Assembly (NCBI GenBank): GCA_963971425.1
Contig: OZ020515.1
Coordinates: forward strand, 39,909,198-39,973,197
DNA length: 64,000 nt
Direction: 5' to 3'
DNA from: Bryoerythrophyllum caledonicum
Lineage: Eukaryota > Streptophyta > Bryopsida > Pottiales > Pottiaceae
Below are positions 50,852 through 60,788 of this stretch, in pieces (position 1 is the stretch's first letter; every line of letters begins with the position of its first letter). A program made the translations under genes and the position numbers. The notes beneath the pieces are model-generated. The model searched no databases. It was not told the DNA's origin and was given only the letters and a program-made list of their open reading frames with translations.

Positions 50852-52348
50852 CTAATACGTTGACCGATAATGCTCATGAGGCGTGGGCCAGTTGTATGTG
50901 TCGGTGAAGCGTGTAATGATATGAAACAACCCTCCAAGGCTTTCTCGATTTTCGTTGCAGACTCTCTCCATGTACATATGAAATAAATCTGCAAATTCTT
51001 GATTTGAGAATACTATGGAACTCCGAGATTCCCGTTGCAGATTCTCGTAGTCTATGGACATTGTCCGCGCGTTGATTCGTTGCGCTATTCGGGCCGTAGC
51101 AAACTCCTCCGAAGCCATCGATAACTTCGGAATCATTTGCACATTCGCATCTGATTTGTGCAAGTACGCAACCCGCGGATCCACCCACCATCGCTTTCGC
51201 AGAGTCTCGGCCATGTCTTCACGCTTTGTGAACGTGTAAAGAGACTGCATTGGTTCGTTAACCTTCGTGGTCATGCCCCAATCGCATACTCCAATATACA
51301 CTCGCGATTCATGTAGAGGGGAGTGGAGGAGGATATTGTCCGGAGACAAGTCGTTGTGGAGATTGTTGCTCTTGTGGACCTCGTTCACGATGCGCAACAA
51401 CGCCCACGCAAGCTCGATCCGTTTTTTGCGAAAACAAACCAACTGTTGAACTCGAATAATTTCATCCTTGGAGAATCTCCCATAGTTCAAATGTACAATG
51501 ACATCGTCACCAAACTCGATATCCCGGTTCAATATCTCTCGAATTGTCCCGCCATTCCACCAATACGTATAGCCTTCGTATTTGTCCGAATGAATGGCCA
51601 CGAAACGGATGACTCACGGATGACTCACGGATGTGGAATCTTCACCGCCATCAACTCGTTCTAGTGCTCCACTTTTGCCAAATCCGGCCGTGTCTCCGAT
51701 TGGTTGGACAACTTGGCGGCAAATTCCCAGGATGGTTCAATGCCCGGAGCACCCTCATTGCGGACTTTGCAAATGGTGGCGTATCCACCTCTCCTGTTCG
51801 CATTGTCCATTCGTATAACCGCCGTTGTTGGCGGAATGGCAATGAGATGGGCTTTACGCAGCAGGTCTTTTTGGTGCCCCTCTATCGAGTTCCACCATCC
51901 CACGGAGCCATGCCTGTTTCGATTCTTGGCGAATGGCTTCATCTGGGCCACGAACAAATCCGCCTTCAACAGTACGTCGTTGAAAATTTCATCCGCCGCG
52001 CGATTGAACCTCCCAAACTTGGTCAACAAGTTCTTGGCATTTCAGAGTGAATCGTGCACTCTGGCATCCAAGAACTTCAAAAACCCGCGCTTCTGGGTCT
52101 CCGTATTCCACATCGGGGCTTGAAGCGCGTCCGTCATGTGATGTCGCATGTCCGTCCGGAATCTTCTCGAGGCCTTCATTTCTATATCTGACGTACTTGC
52201 TCTCCAATGATCGAATAGAATTTTCCTCATAGAATCTGACGGTCAGTTCTATGAGGAAATTCTTGCAAGCCTCAGATGGAACGTCGTGGATTGGATGAAG
52301 CTTTACTCCGAAGTCCGCAACCTTTTGCTTCTTCTTGTCCTTCGGCAT
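50852..52348 (-). pseudogene. Protein-kinase-like gene, broken
   Basis: Reading starts at 52348 (MPKDKKKQKVADFG). After an N-terminal helical region it shows a kinase-like N-lobe: GGYATICKVRN (glycine loop), WEFAAKLS (candidate ATP Lys) and MAVKIPHP. The C-lobe follows: LLRIVNEVHKSNNLHNDLSP then DN (catalytic loop HxDxxxxN), VYIGVCDWG (in place of DFG) and a later RWWVDPRVAYLHKS. Frame breaks occur near 51990-52030, at TAG 51661-51663, and near 51605-51630, where an 11-bp direct repeat (CGGATGACTCA twice) has been created. It ends TAA/TAG near 50852. CDWG keeps the metal-binding Asp. It sits alone among transposons, so it may be a captured or transposon-borne kinase. Confidence 0.7.
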
Positions 52349-53083
52349 CTTCTTAAACCCGCCGTCGTTCGAAGTTTTTAAAAAAAACTTTTTAGAACAA
52401 GTTTTAAAAAAAACTTTAAGAAAAAAACTAGTTCGGAACAAGTTCTTAAAAGTACTTTTAGGAAAAAACTATTTGGAACAAGTTTTTAAAAAAACTTTAA
52501 AAAAACCGCAAAACCTCCCCCCCAATGTGAATCACTTTTTCTCTCCCAAAGATGAGGAGCCAATGGATGGAAAAATGCGAGCCAAAGCCACTCCGCATCC
52601 ACTCAAAAATATATTTTGAGAGGAGAAAGAAAAAGTGAGAGAACAGGGCGGCGGGCGGCCTTTTATAGGGTGGCGGACGGTCATAAGGCCGACCGCCACC
52701 ATGGCCGTCTGCCGATCGGACGGTCGTCCTCGGATCGGTCGGCGAGGCGGCCGTCAGCTTGATCGGACGGCCGTCGTGCGCCCGCGCGATCAAATCGCAG
52801 TCGTACGATCGGTCCACCGGCCGTCCGATTAGGCGGACAGCCGAGGTGCCGTTTGATTGCTTCGACGGCAGTGATCGATCGTACGACCTGTCGTATTTTT
52901 ACGGCTGCGATCTCGCCGCGTGGCACTTCGTCGAATCTGACGGTCCAGAAAACTTACCACGGCCTTCCGTAAATGCATATTACCCCCCCGAACGCTGCGT
53001 CCGATGTGACGTCATGACGTCCTTGTCCTAGGACGTCCTAGGACGCTCTCAGACCCCCAAGGACGTCGGATTGGTAACCCTAG
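52349..53083. other. Upstream region of the kinase-like gene with GC-rich inverted words
   Basis: From 52380 to 52505 there are A/T-rich repeats of the AGAACAAGTTTTTAAAAAAAC type. From 52640 to 52900 the sequence is dense in CGGACGG/CCGTCCG words in both orientations. At 53015-53045 TGACGTCATGACGTCC and GTCCTAGGACGTCCTAGGAC form nested palindromes. The chromovirus RT breaks off just beyond (53085), so this may be the end of the element carrying the kinase. Confidence 0.5.
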
Positions 53084-53990
53084 TCAGTGCTCATCCAATT
53101 TTTTTGAGAATATAAGAATATCATTCAAGTATATCAACAGTGAAATATCCAATAGACCACTACAAATATTTTTCATGTGAGACTGAAATTGAGCCGGTGC
53201 ATTCATAAGTCCAAAAGGCATCACCAAATATTCAAAAAGGTTGTACTTGGTCTTGAAAGTTGTTTTGAATTCGTGGCCTGGAGCCATACGCACTTGGTGG
53301 TAAGCTTGTCGTACATCAAGTTTGGTGAATATCTTAGCCCCCACCAACCGATCCGTGAACTCTGGAATAAAGAGTAAGGAATATCGATTCCATATCATGA
53401 CTTTATTAAGATTCCGATAATCCATACATACCTTAATGGAACCATTTTTTTTCGTGCAAATACTACCGGTGCGGAAATTGGGCACTTTGACCTTCAAATC
53501 CACTCTTTTCCTAAATTTTCTTCCAAATATTTTTGGAGCACCTCCAATTCCATTGATGACATTGGTCTTAGGCCGATATTTCGCGGTTCTTGTCCTTTCT
53601 GAAATTTGATCTTCATATCCTACATGCCGTGGTTAGGTAGCTCATTTGATGCTTCCTCGCTAAAAGTCCCCTGCAAGTCGCTATATTCTTCCGGAATAGA
53701 TATCTTCATCGGCTCGATGGCATCAACCCCACCGGGGCATTTTGAAATTTCTATTGCATAAATCTCCACTCCCTTGGCGGACCATCAAAATGCCGCTGCT
53801 GATACAATAGCATGCTTTGGTACATTCAATTTTGAAAGAATTACTCTGTTGGGTTCACTAGCTGGTACCTTAGCATTAACTCCGGCACTGAGACTGTACT
53901 TTAACGCCTTCACCTTTCTCCCGCCTTTCAAACCCCCTGGGCTTCCCAATCCAACTTGTTCCTTAACATAATTTATGTTCCACCATGACC
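53084..53990 (-). pseudogene. pol: Chromovirus-like gypsy pol fragment (pre-RT and RT)
   Basis: From 53990 downward the frame gives NAKVPASEPNRVILSKL, SKCPGGVDAIEPMKISIPEE, YSDLQGTFSEEASNELPNHG and RNIGLRPMSSMELEVL, then the RT with VCMDYRNLNKVMIWNRY, FTKLDVRQAYHQVRMA, LVMPFGLMNAPAQFQ and YLNDILIFSK. The catalytic YLDD is changed to YLND. Stops interrupt the pre-RT part (in WSAKGVEIY and after LPNHGM). Homology ends abruptly after KKLDEH at 53085. It is a different lineage from the Athila/Tat-like elements in this window. Confidence 0.88.
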
Positions 53991-54337
53991 AGGGTTATTT
54001 GCCCCTTCCTTCGTCAAAAGGGTACCTTGTTGATTTCTGCAATTCTCCTGACATGACAAACATGACACTTTGCCCTGACCAACAAATCATGGAGTCGTGG
54101 CGGCTTAGCCTGGAAGTGCCCAAGATGCAGTGATATTGTCCTGTATTTGTGATACGTGCTACCAACACCGCACAATGTTCACAAATGGCGACTTCCATCG
54201 TTGTCCTGATGGAAATTCTTCCATCATGTACATATTCATGTTATTTTTGATACGTTTGAATTTTAATAAGTGAGGAGTTGAAGACTACCAATGACCACCG
54301 CTTCTCCAGCCAATGAAGTTTTCGACTTGGTGACCGC
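53991..54337. other. Junction region, unassigned
   Basis: The minus strand has a weak, uncertain resemblance to an integrase zinc region (HVCHVRR, 54035-54080), but I cannot support a call. The five bases before the LTR at 54338 are ACCGC, the likely left target duplication. Confidence 0.3.
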
Positions 54338-55921
54338 TGTGAGCGCCTAAAAGCGCCACAATGTTTGTTAGTGATTAGTTAGTGGAAAACTATCTTGTTT
54401 ATTTCAATTAGTAGTTAGATTAGTAGTTAGTAGCGCCTTCTAGTATGTTATTGGTAAAGGTTAGTTAACTGGACTCCACGTAGCCTTAAATTAGTGTGGA
54501 GGATAAAATTAGAGCTATTAATAGGAAATTAGACTTGCGAAAAGCAAAAGAGACATAGAAACCCATTAGTGAATTAGAATTAGTATTCTGTTCTAATAAT
54601 TCAAGTTAGTAGTTTAGTATTTAATTCAATTAGTGGAAAAGTTATATTAGAACCTCAATTGTATGGCACTTATGTTATTGTGAAAAGAGAAAAAATAGAA
54701 GATAAGAACTAGTAGCAAGTAGATTTAACGATTAAAGTAAACTACTTGGTTTCTAATGATCTAGAACTCGGATTTGGACTTGTGAATAATCAATCTTGGG
54801 ATTAAAGTGTGTTTTGAACACATTGGTGGTGTTAGTTTTGCTGAAATCCTATTAGTTTGGTAGATATAGGCATGTTCAGCCCTAAAATCGAGTTTAGGGC
54901 TTAGGTGATCGTGGGCCCTTGATCTTGATTAGGGATTGTTAGATTCAAGGGTGGGGATGTGGCCGCCACCCTTGGGCCTCCTTCCACTTGGATAAGAGGC
55001 GTGGGTGGCCACTCTCCCTCTCTCTTTTTTGGCCTTGGGCAAAGCTATGCCAAAACTTCTTCCTATTTCCCTCTAATTTTTTAGGCTGCGGTTAATCTTG
55101 TGTAGCTAAATGGATACTTAGAGTTAGGACTTGATATTTTAGCAGTAGTTAGATCTTATTGTTAGTTTTTGAGAGATACTAAACACGCTCCATTTGAAGC
55201 AGTGACAAAGGAGTTATAGGATAATTTGTAGAAAGAGGTCTGCTGCCTTGGCAGAATTAGAGCATCAACTTTGGAGGGCCATTGCCGGCGGACCACGACG
55301 ACTTTGGAGTCCAATTTTTTCAAGAGATGTAGCCCTTGAAGTTGGCTTTTTGTGAACATCCAGCACGCTCAAATCCAAGCAAAGAAGACAGAGTTACAGC
55401 GGTTTTGGTGTCCGGGGTGCTGCTGCCGGCCTAATTCGGTTCACCAATTTCGACGAACCTCTGCGAGCGAACGACAACGATTCTGGAGCTCAAAATTGGC
55501 ACGCTTGTAGATCTTCAAGTCAGGATTCCAGGGACTCTAACCTCGCTTACATCTAATTAGCGACGACAAAGTTATAGAGATTCTAGCGACAAGGGGTGTG
55601 TTGTCTTGATCGGAGCACGTTTTTTCATGCATTTCTATTCTCCTTGAATGTTCATCGTGTATTTTTGACTTCTTACTTCTACCCTTGAGCTTCATTGTTT
55701 ATTTATTTACTTCCATATCAAGTTACTTATACTTTACCTTGTATGGTTAAAGTTTTTAACATTAACTTCATCTGATGAAATTCATCCATTAGGTTTTAAG
55801 GTTCATCCATTAGATTTTAGAGTTTCATCCCTTAGATTTTAGAGTTTCATCCATTATGTTTAGGGTTTCATCCATGCAATTTAGGTTGGATGAAATTAGA
55901 TAGGATGAATTTTGGTTCACA
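54338..55921 (+). mobile_element. 5' LTR of the plus-strand gypsy element
   Basis: It starts TGTGAGCGCCTAAAAGCGCC and ends TTTTGGTTCACA, TG...CA with TGTGA/TTCACA inverted ends, 1584 bp. It is followed at once by the primer-binding-like sequence and then gag. It contains GTTGGCTTTTTGTGAACATC (about 55338) and a TTTCATCC cluster (55770-55920). The 3' LTR is not in the window. Confidence 0.8.
55770..55920. repeat. TTTCATCC-rich repeat, copy 2
   Basis: Repeated GTTTCATCCATTAGATTTTA-like units, about seven, end in inverted GGATGAA copies, at the 3' end of the LTR. They are similar in wording to 48739-48915. Confidence 0.75.
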
Positions 55922-56556
55922 TAATGGTGCGTCCGCCGGGAGTCTAACTCTATAGGCTTTAGGATTGCATGGAAGGTGATTTGTCTATCTTGTGGAACAT
56001 TGACGTGTGGCTCACATGTAGGTGACGTACAGGTGTATGTTGGGGTCGTGTTGGAAGGAGCACTGCCTAGGTTTTATTTCTAATTAACTTTTGTTAGAAT
56101 AGAAATCCTTGTGATCGCATAGGGCGGTGGTATACTAACTGCGCAGGAAGTTGGATTGCGGAAGGTACATCTTAACCTTGAATGGATATATGTGAACAAT
56201 TTAGGTCAGTCTGATAGGTTGCTTGTAGTAGGTAATGCCAAGAGTGGGCTGAACTGAGAACAAGGAGTCCTAGCCGCCGAGGGAGGGCGTAGTGTCTCGC
56301 CCATTACTTGGTCAGCCCTACACAACGTGACAGTCTCGTATGCCCAATCGAGATGAGACCTTTGGGGTTTGCCAAGCCGGAGCTTGTCATCAAAGTGTAG
56401 TTTGGATTGGATGGCTTCCGTTCCCTACCTGCTTGAAGGTAGGCTAGGGTCTTAGTTGTCAAAAAACAAAATAAAAATAAAATATAATTAAGAAAAAATA
56501 ATTAAAAGTTAAAAGGAAGTTTAGTTAAAAAGTGCACGTGGATGTGAGGCCGTTAG
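55922..56556 (+). other. Primer-binding site and gag leader
   Basis: TGGTGCGTCCGCCGGGAGTC at 55925 follows the LTR end by three bases and resembles the TGGCGCC-type primer-binding site of Athila/Tat-like elements. The remainder to the gag ATG is an untranslated leader without clear features. Confidence 0.5.
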
Positions 56557-58164
56557 ATGCAACCGCGCACCCGATCCTCTACCCCCAACCTTCTACCTGG
56601 ATTAGACCATAGATCCCGGAGGCCTTGTGGAGGGAGTGACCAAGACCGGAGGACTTCTGAGGATAGAGTGGGGCTAGACGGACAAGGAAGTGGTGTTGAA
56701 CAGGAAGCCAGCGTGTCTGCAACATCCCGACAACCTGTAGGAAGAGATTTTATAGAGGAGGTAGACGTGGAGGCGTTGGATGTCATCGACCCTGGTACTC
56801 GAGGTAGTGTCCCAATTGTAGAGTTAGTGGTGGATCAAGGAGCAGAAGCGATGAGCACAGGTAGTGGAGGGGACCAAAGCCCAGTGGCTAGGCTTATAAA
56901 CCCTTTGGTGCAACCCAGGGGTTTACCCATAGTGTTTCCTGCAGGGTTGGCTTCACAATCGGCTCCACCCAACCTCCCCGTGTTCACAGGTTCAAGGGAT
57001 GAAGATCCTTCATCACACGTGGAGAGGTTCATCGAGATTCTCACGACCTCTTTGGTTTCAAAGCCTGGCTATTATTTGTTGTGGTTTCCCAATACTTTGA
57101 AAGGTAGTGCCTATGCATGGTACCGCAACCATGCAGCCAATACCTTCGCGGATTGGAATGCACTTCAGGCGGCATTTTTGGAAGAGTTCCGGCCAGAGGT
57201 GGGCCAGAGTGCAGCCTTGACTGCCTTGTCATCAATTAGACAAGGCATGGATGAGGACATCACATCCTACATCCGTAGGTTTGAGTGGGTGGTGACCCGA
57301 TTTGTGGGTACATTGTTGGACAATGATACTCTTAAACACTTCTTCTTGCAAGGATTTACTGATGAGAAGGTCATCAGAGAGATCTTAAACTCTCAGCCAG
57401 CAAGTTTAACGGCTGCTAAGGAAGCGGCTAGGCGCGTGGAGCAAGTTAACAAGGAGCAAGAGCGGTTGTGGAGGCGTGAAGGGGAGAAGATTCCGAGTTT
57501 CATTCCTATTTATGCTCAGAATCCTGCACCATCTCATCAACTAGCTCGTGGGGGAATTCCCATACCTGTGAGATATGGGTCAAACCCGGAACAGCCTAGA
57601 CTGGTGGCACCACCCGTGGTGACATCAGTGCAGATTCAGACACCCATACTGGCGCTTCCAGAGCGGAACTGGACAGAAGAAATAAAGAAGGAGATCGAGG
57701 ACACCCAACGCGGGTTCCATGATCGTATGGTTCAACAGATGAACCAGATGACTGAACAGATGGCTGCATTGATGAGGAACCACAATCCTAAGCCAATTCC
57801 TCCAGCCATTGAGTCAGGGAGGCATCCATCCACTTTGTGGTGTACAAGGTGTGGCCAGGCCGGGCACACCTCACAGTTCTGCCAAGCTCATCAGGTGTAT
57901 TACGCACCACCTCCTCCGCCTCAATTGTATGTGCCACCTCACAAGAGTCAAGATTACCAAAGTGGCAGCCAGGGTTACAACAACCACAGTAGGGCTAGGA
58001 ATGAGGTCCATTCCTTTTGTGGCAAGAAACACCCCCCTGGGGAGTGTTGGATTGAGAACCAGGTCGTGTGTGGGAACTGTGGAGGCAACCACCCCACGCA
58101 TGTGTGTAGAAGACTTGACAAGGTTATTGTGCTACCACATCCACCTGGTAACTATCCACAATAG
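56557..58164 (+). CDS. gag: Gypsy Gag with two zinc knuckles (535 aa)
   Basis: ATG 56557 starts MQPRTRSSTPNLLPG. The retrotransposon Gag domain spans about residues 140-300 (VERFIEILTTSL, SKPGYYLLWFPNTLKGSAYA, WYRNHAANTFADWNALQAAF, EFRPEVGQ, GMDEDITSYIRRFEWV). A first knuckle CTRCGQAGHTSQFC (CX2CX4HX4C) lies near residue 430, and a second, CGNCGGNHPTHVC, near residue 510. It forms the particle and binds element RNA. The frame is intact. It ends TAG at 58162, and the protease frame follows after three bases. Confidence 0.92.
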   Translation: MQPRTRSSTPNLLPGLDHRSRRPCGGSDQDRRTSEDRVGLDGQGSGVEQEASVSATSRQPVGRDFIEEVDVEALDVIDPGTRGSVPIVELVVDQGAEAMSTGSGGDQSPVARLINPLVQPRGLPIVFPAGLASQSAPPNLPVFTGSRDEDPSSHVERFIEILTTSLVSKPGYYLLWFPNTLKGSAYAWYRNHAANTFADWNALQAAFLEEFRPEVGQSAALTALSSIRQGMDEDITSYIRRFEWVVTRFVGTLLDNDTLKHFFLQGFTDEKVIREILNSQPASLTAAKEAARRVEQVNKEQERLWRREGEKIPSFIPIYAQNPAPSHQLARGGIPIPVRYGSNPEQPRLVAPPVVTSVQIQTPILALPERNWTEEIKKEIEDTQRGFHDRMVQQMNQMTEQMAALMRNHNPKPIPPAIESGRHPSTLWCTRCGQAGHTSQFCQAHQVYYAPPPPPQLYVPPHKSQDYQSGSQGYNNHSRARNEVHSFCGKKHPPGECWIENQVVCGNCGGNHPTHVCRRLDKVIVLPHPPGNYPQ

Positions 58165-58167
58165 GCT

Positions 58168-59346
58168 GTGGATCAACAACGGGGAGCTAGGCAGCCTCCA
58201 CATCCAAATGATGTTAGGCCTCCAAACCTATACTACAATTACAATGCCAATAGGCAAACCCAGCAAGCTCCAGGTGGTTTGCAAACCAAGGCCCAATTTA
58301 TTCCACTGAATCAAAACCAAGGTGGCAACCAACACTCACAAGATGTGAGATACGTGAGTCAGACCACCAAAGAAGGATATAGACCGCCACCCCTTACAAC
58401 TTCTGTGGTCATTGAAAATCTGGCGCCAAAGTCCAATTTCATTATCCATTCTACTTCAAAGGGTGGTAGTTCTATGGTGGTTCCATCTTTGGCTATCATG
58501 ACAAGGTCTATGGGGCCTGTACCGGAGGTCATAGAAGAAGAGGAGGATTCTTCCACCACTAATAGTCCTCCTAGATTCTCCGAGATAAAAGAGGTAGCAC
58601 GGAAAGCCGCCAAGGCAATCCTAGTCAAGGAGGGAGTTCCTTTGAATTTCCATCCCTTGCTAGAAGATTACCCCTTTCCAATACCAAGTCATAAACAAGA
58701 TGAAGAAGCGGATGATTGGGAAGGACCCCGAGTGCCCGATTCAGAGAGGTTGCCACCTCGAGGACCCAAAAAGGTGTCATCACGCCGTTCCTATGATTTG
58801 TGGGAGGACTTGAGTCGAATGAAGGCGGATATTACCATAGCCCAATTGTTGGAGTTGTCACCGGAGATCCGGAAGCTGCTCAAGACTAAGCTACCCACTA
58901 GACCTCGAAGGAAATCCAAGGTCAAGGTGGCAGCTAGGGCTCATGCACTTAACAAGGTAGCAGAGGTCAAAGCTGTGGAGGTAGAGGCAGTCATTGTGGA
59001 CAAGGTGTTACCACACACACTAGTGGACGGCGGTAGTAGCTTGAATATCATGCCCTTGCAAACCATGGAGAAGCTTGGGCTAAGTTTTACGGGACCATCT
59101 CCCATTGTGATTAGCATGGCTAATCAAAGTCCTGCAAGGCCTGTAGGCCAAATCAAGGATTGTCAAGTGATGGTAGGGGGTGAAGTGTACACCTTAACAA
59201 TTCATGTCATCTAGACTCACTCTTTGAAAGAGTCCTTCCCCTTGCTCTTAGGGCGACCTTCGTTGAGAGCGGCAGAGGCGGTAGTTAATTGGGGTGGGGA
59301 CAAGCCTCACATATCTTTGGTCCAACTCGCAACAGAACCAAAGTAA
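58168..59346 (+). pseudogene. pol: Gypsy aspartic protease region, one stop
   Basis: A Pro-rich linker (58168-58950) leads to the protease with HTLVDGGSSLNIM (D-x-G type active site; 59012-59060), ISMANQSPARPVGQIKD and GGEVYTLTIHVI. TAG at 59212 interrupts the frame; after it comes KESFPLLLGRPSLRAAEA, the second conserved protease segment (LLGRPxL). A further TAA falls at 59344. The order gag, protease, RT is as expected. Confidence 0.85.
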
Positions 59347-60788
59347 AGATTAGAGCTTCTCAAACTTAGTTTACTATTGGATCTAGTGACTCATCGGAAA
59401 ATGATGTCTCTGAAGTCCCTCAAGACCTTCATCAACTTGAGTCCAAGCAGCAGGTGCCTAACACCAGAACAACATTGGATGGACAACCCCTTGCATGCTG
59501 TTTAGGTCCTAGTTTCTATCATAAGCAAGGAGATAAAGAGTTTGCAGAATGGTTAGAGAAACACCTTGACACAGAATCAGTGGTAGTGGAAACAGTGAAT
59601 TGGATTGAGGGGGTAGCCATAATCAGTGAAGTGGAGATAAACCACGAGGATGTGATTATATCAGAAGAATCCTATACCATGAACATGGATGGGACGATCA
59701 AGGAGGATATTGAGATCCTCAATGATGAAGAACAGTTGAGGCCTCCCCTCCACTTCAAGAAGACTTCTTCAGGCATGATAGTGGGTGGAGGAGTCATTGG
59801 TTATCCACCCATCCCCGAGGGCTGGTATAGAGGCCCTACAGAACAGCCCCACGTGCTTCAATCTGATTGGGAATACCTTGATGTGTCTCGCAATGGAGAA
59901 GAGACTCGGAACATCAAGGTTGGAGTCAATCTAAGCAACAAGGAGGTTTCCATGTACAAAGAACTGGTGATGGGGTATAGAGATATCTTTGCTTGGTCAT
60001 ACAAGGATCTCAAGGGTATACCTCCAGAAATAGCTCAACACCGAATTCCTTTAATCCCCGGAGCCATCCCTGTACGTCAGAAGGAGCGTCGGATGAACCC
60101 CCAGCTGCAGTTGGTAGTCAAGGCTGAATTGGAGAAACTGCTCCAAGCTGGATTTATTATACCTGCGGAGATTACAGATTGGGTTTCACCCATGGTTTTG
60201 GTAAAGAAGAAGAATGGTAAATTGAGGGTTTGCATTGATTACCGGAAGCTGAACAAAAGCACTCAGAAGGATCACTTCCTTCTTCCATTCATCAATAGTA
60301 TCTTGGATGAAGTTGCTGGCCATGAGATGTACACCTTCATGGATGGCTACTCGGGATACAACCAGGTGTCTATTGCACCTGAAGATAGACACAAGACAGC
60401 CTTCACCACCCCTTGGGGTACCTTCATCTTCTTGGTGATGCCATTTGGGCTTTGTAACGCCCCATCAGCCTTTCAGAGGGCCATGACTTATGCCTTCTCA
60501 GACTTGCTTCACAAGTCTATGACAGTATTCATAGATGATTTCAGCACTCAATCTCATGCTGAATTTCACTTGGAGTGCGTGAGAGAAGCCTTCGAACGGT
60601 GTAAGAAGGCCGGAATAGCTCTCAATCCGGAGAAATTATTCTTACCAGTTCTGAAGGGCATCACCTTGGGTTATGTAGTTTCCAAGGATGGCAGAGAGCC
60701 TGACCCGGAGAATGTAGCGGTTATCACATACCTAGCTGCACCTGTGAATGTGAAGGGAGTGGAAAGGTTGTTAGGCCATATCGGCTGG
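59347..60788 (+). pseudogene. pol: Gypsy reverse transcriptase, truncated by an insertion
   Basis: Open frame 59454-60788 carries EIAQHRIPLIPGAIPVRQ, LRVCIDYRKLNKSTQKDHFL, FMDGYSGYNQV, VMPFGLCNAPSAFQRAM, the catalytic FIDDF (about 60529) and LLGHIGWCRR. Homology stops at the last word, in the RT thumb/connection, where TGTCGTAG begins the minus-strand element. RNase H and integrase are therefore missing here. QKDHFLLPFI places it on the Athila/Tat side, like 1299-3546. Confidence 0.92.

Noticed and set aside
53995..54198. Integrase zinc-finger fragment on the minus strand
   Set aside because: The resemblance (HVCHVRR) is too short and no flanking integrase sequence supports it.
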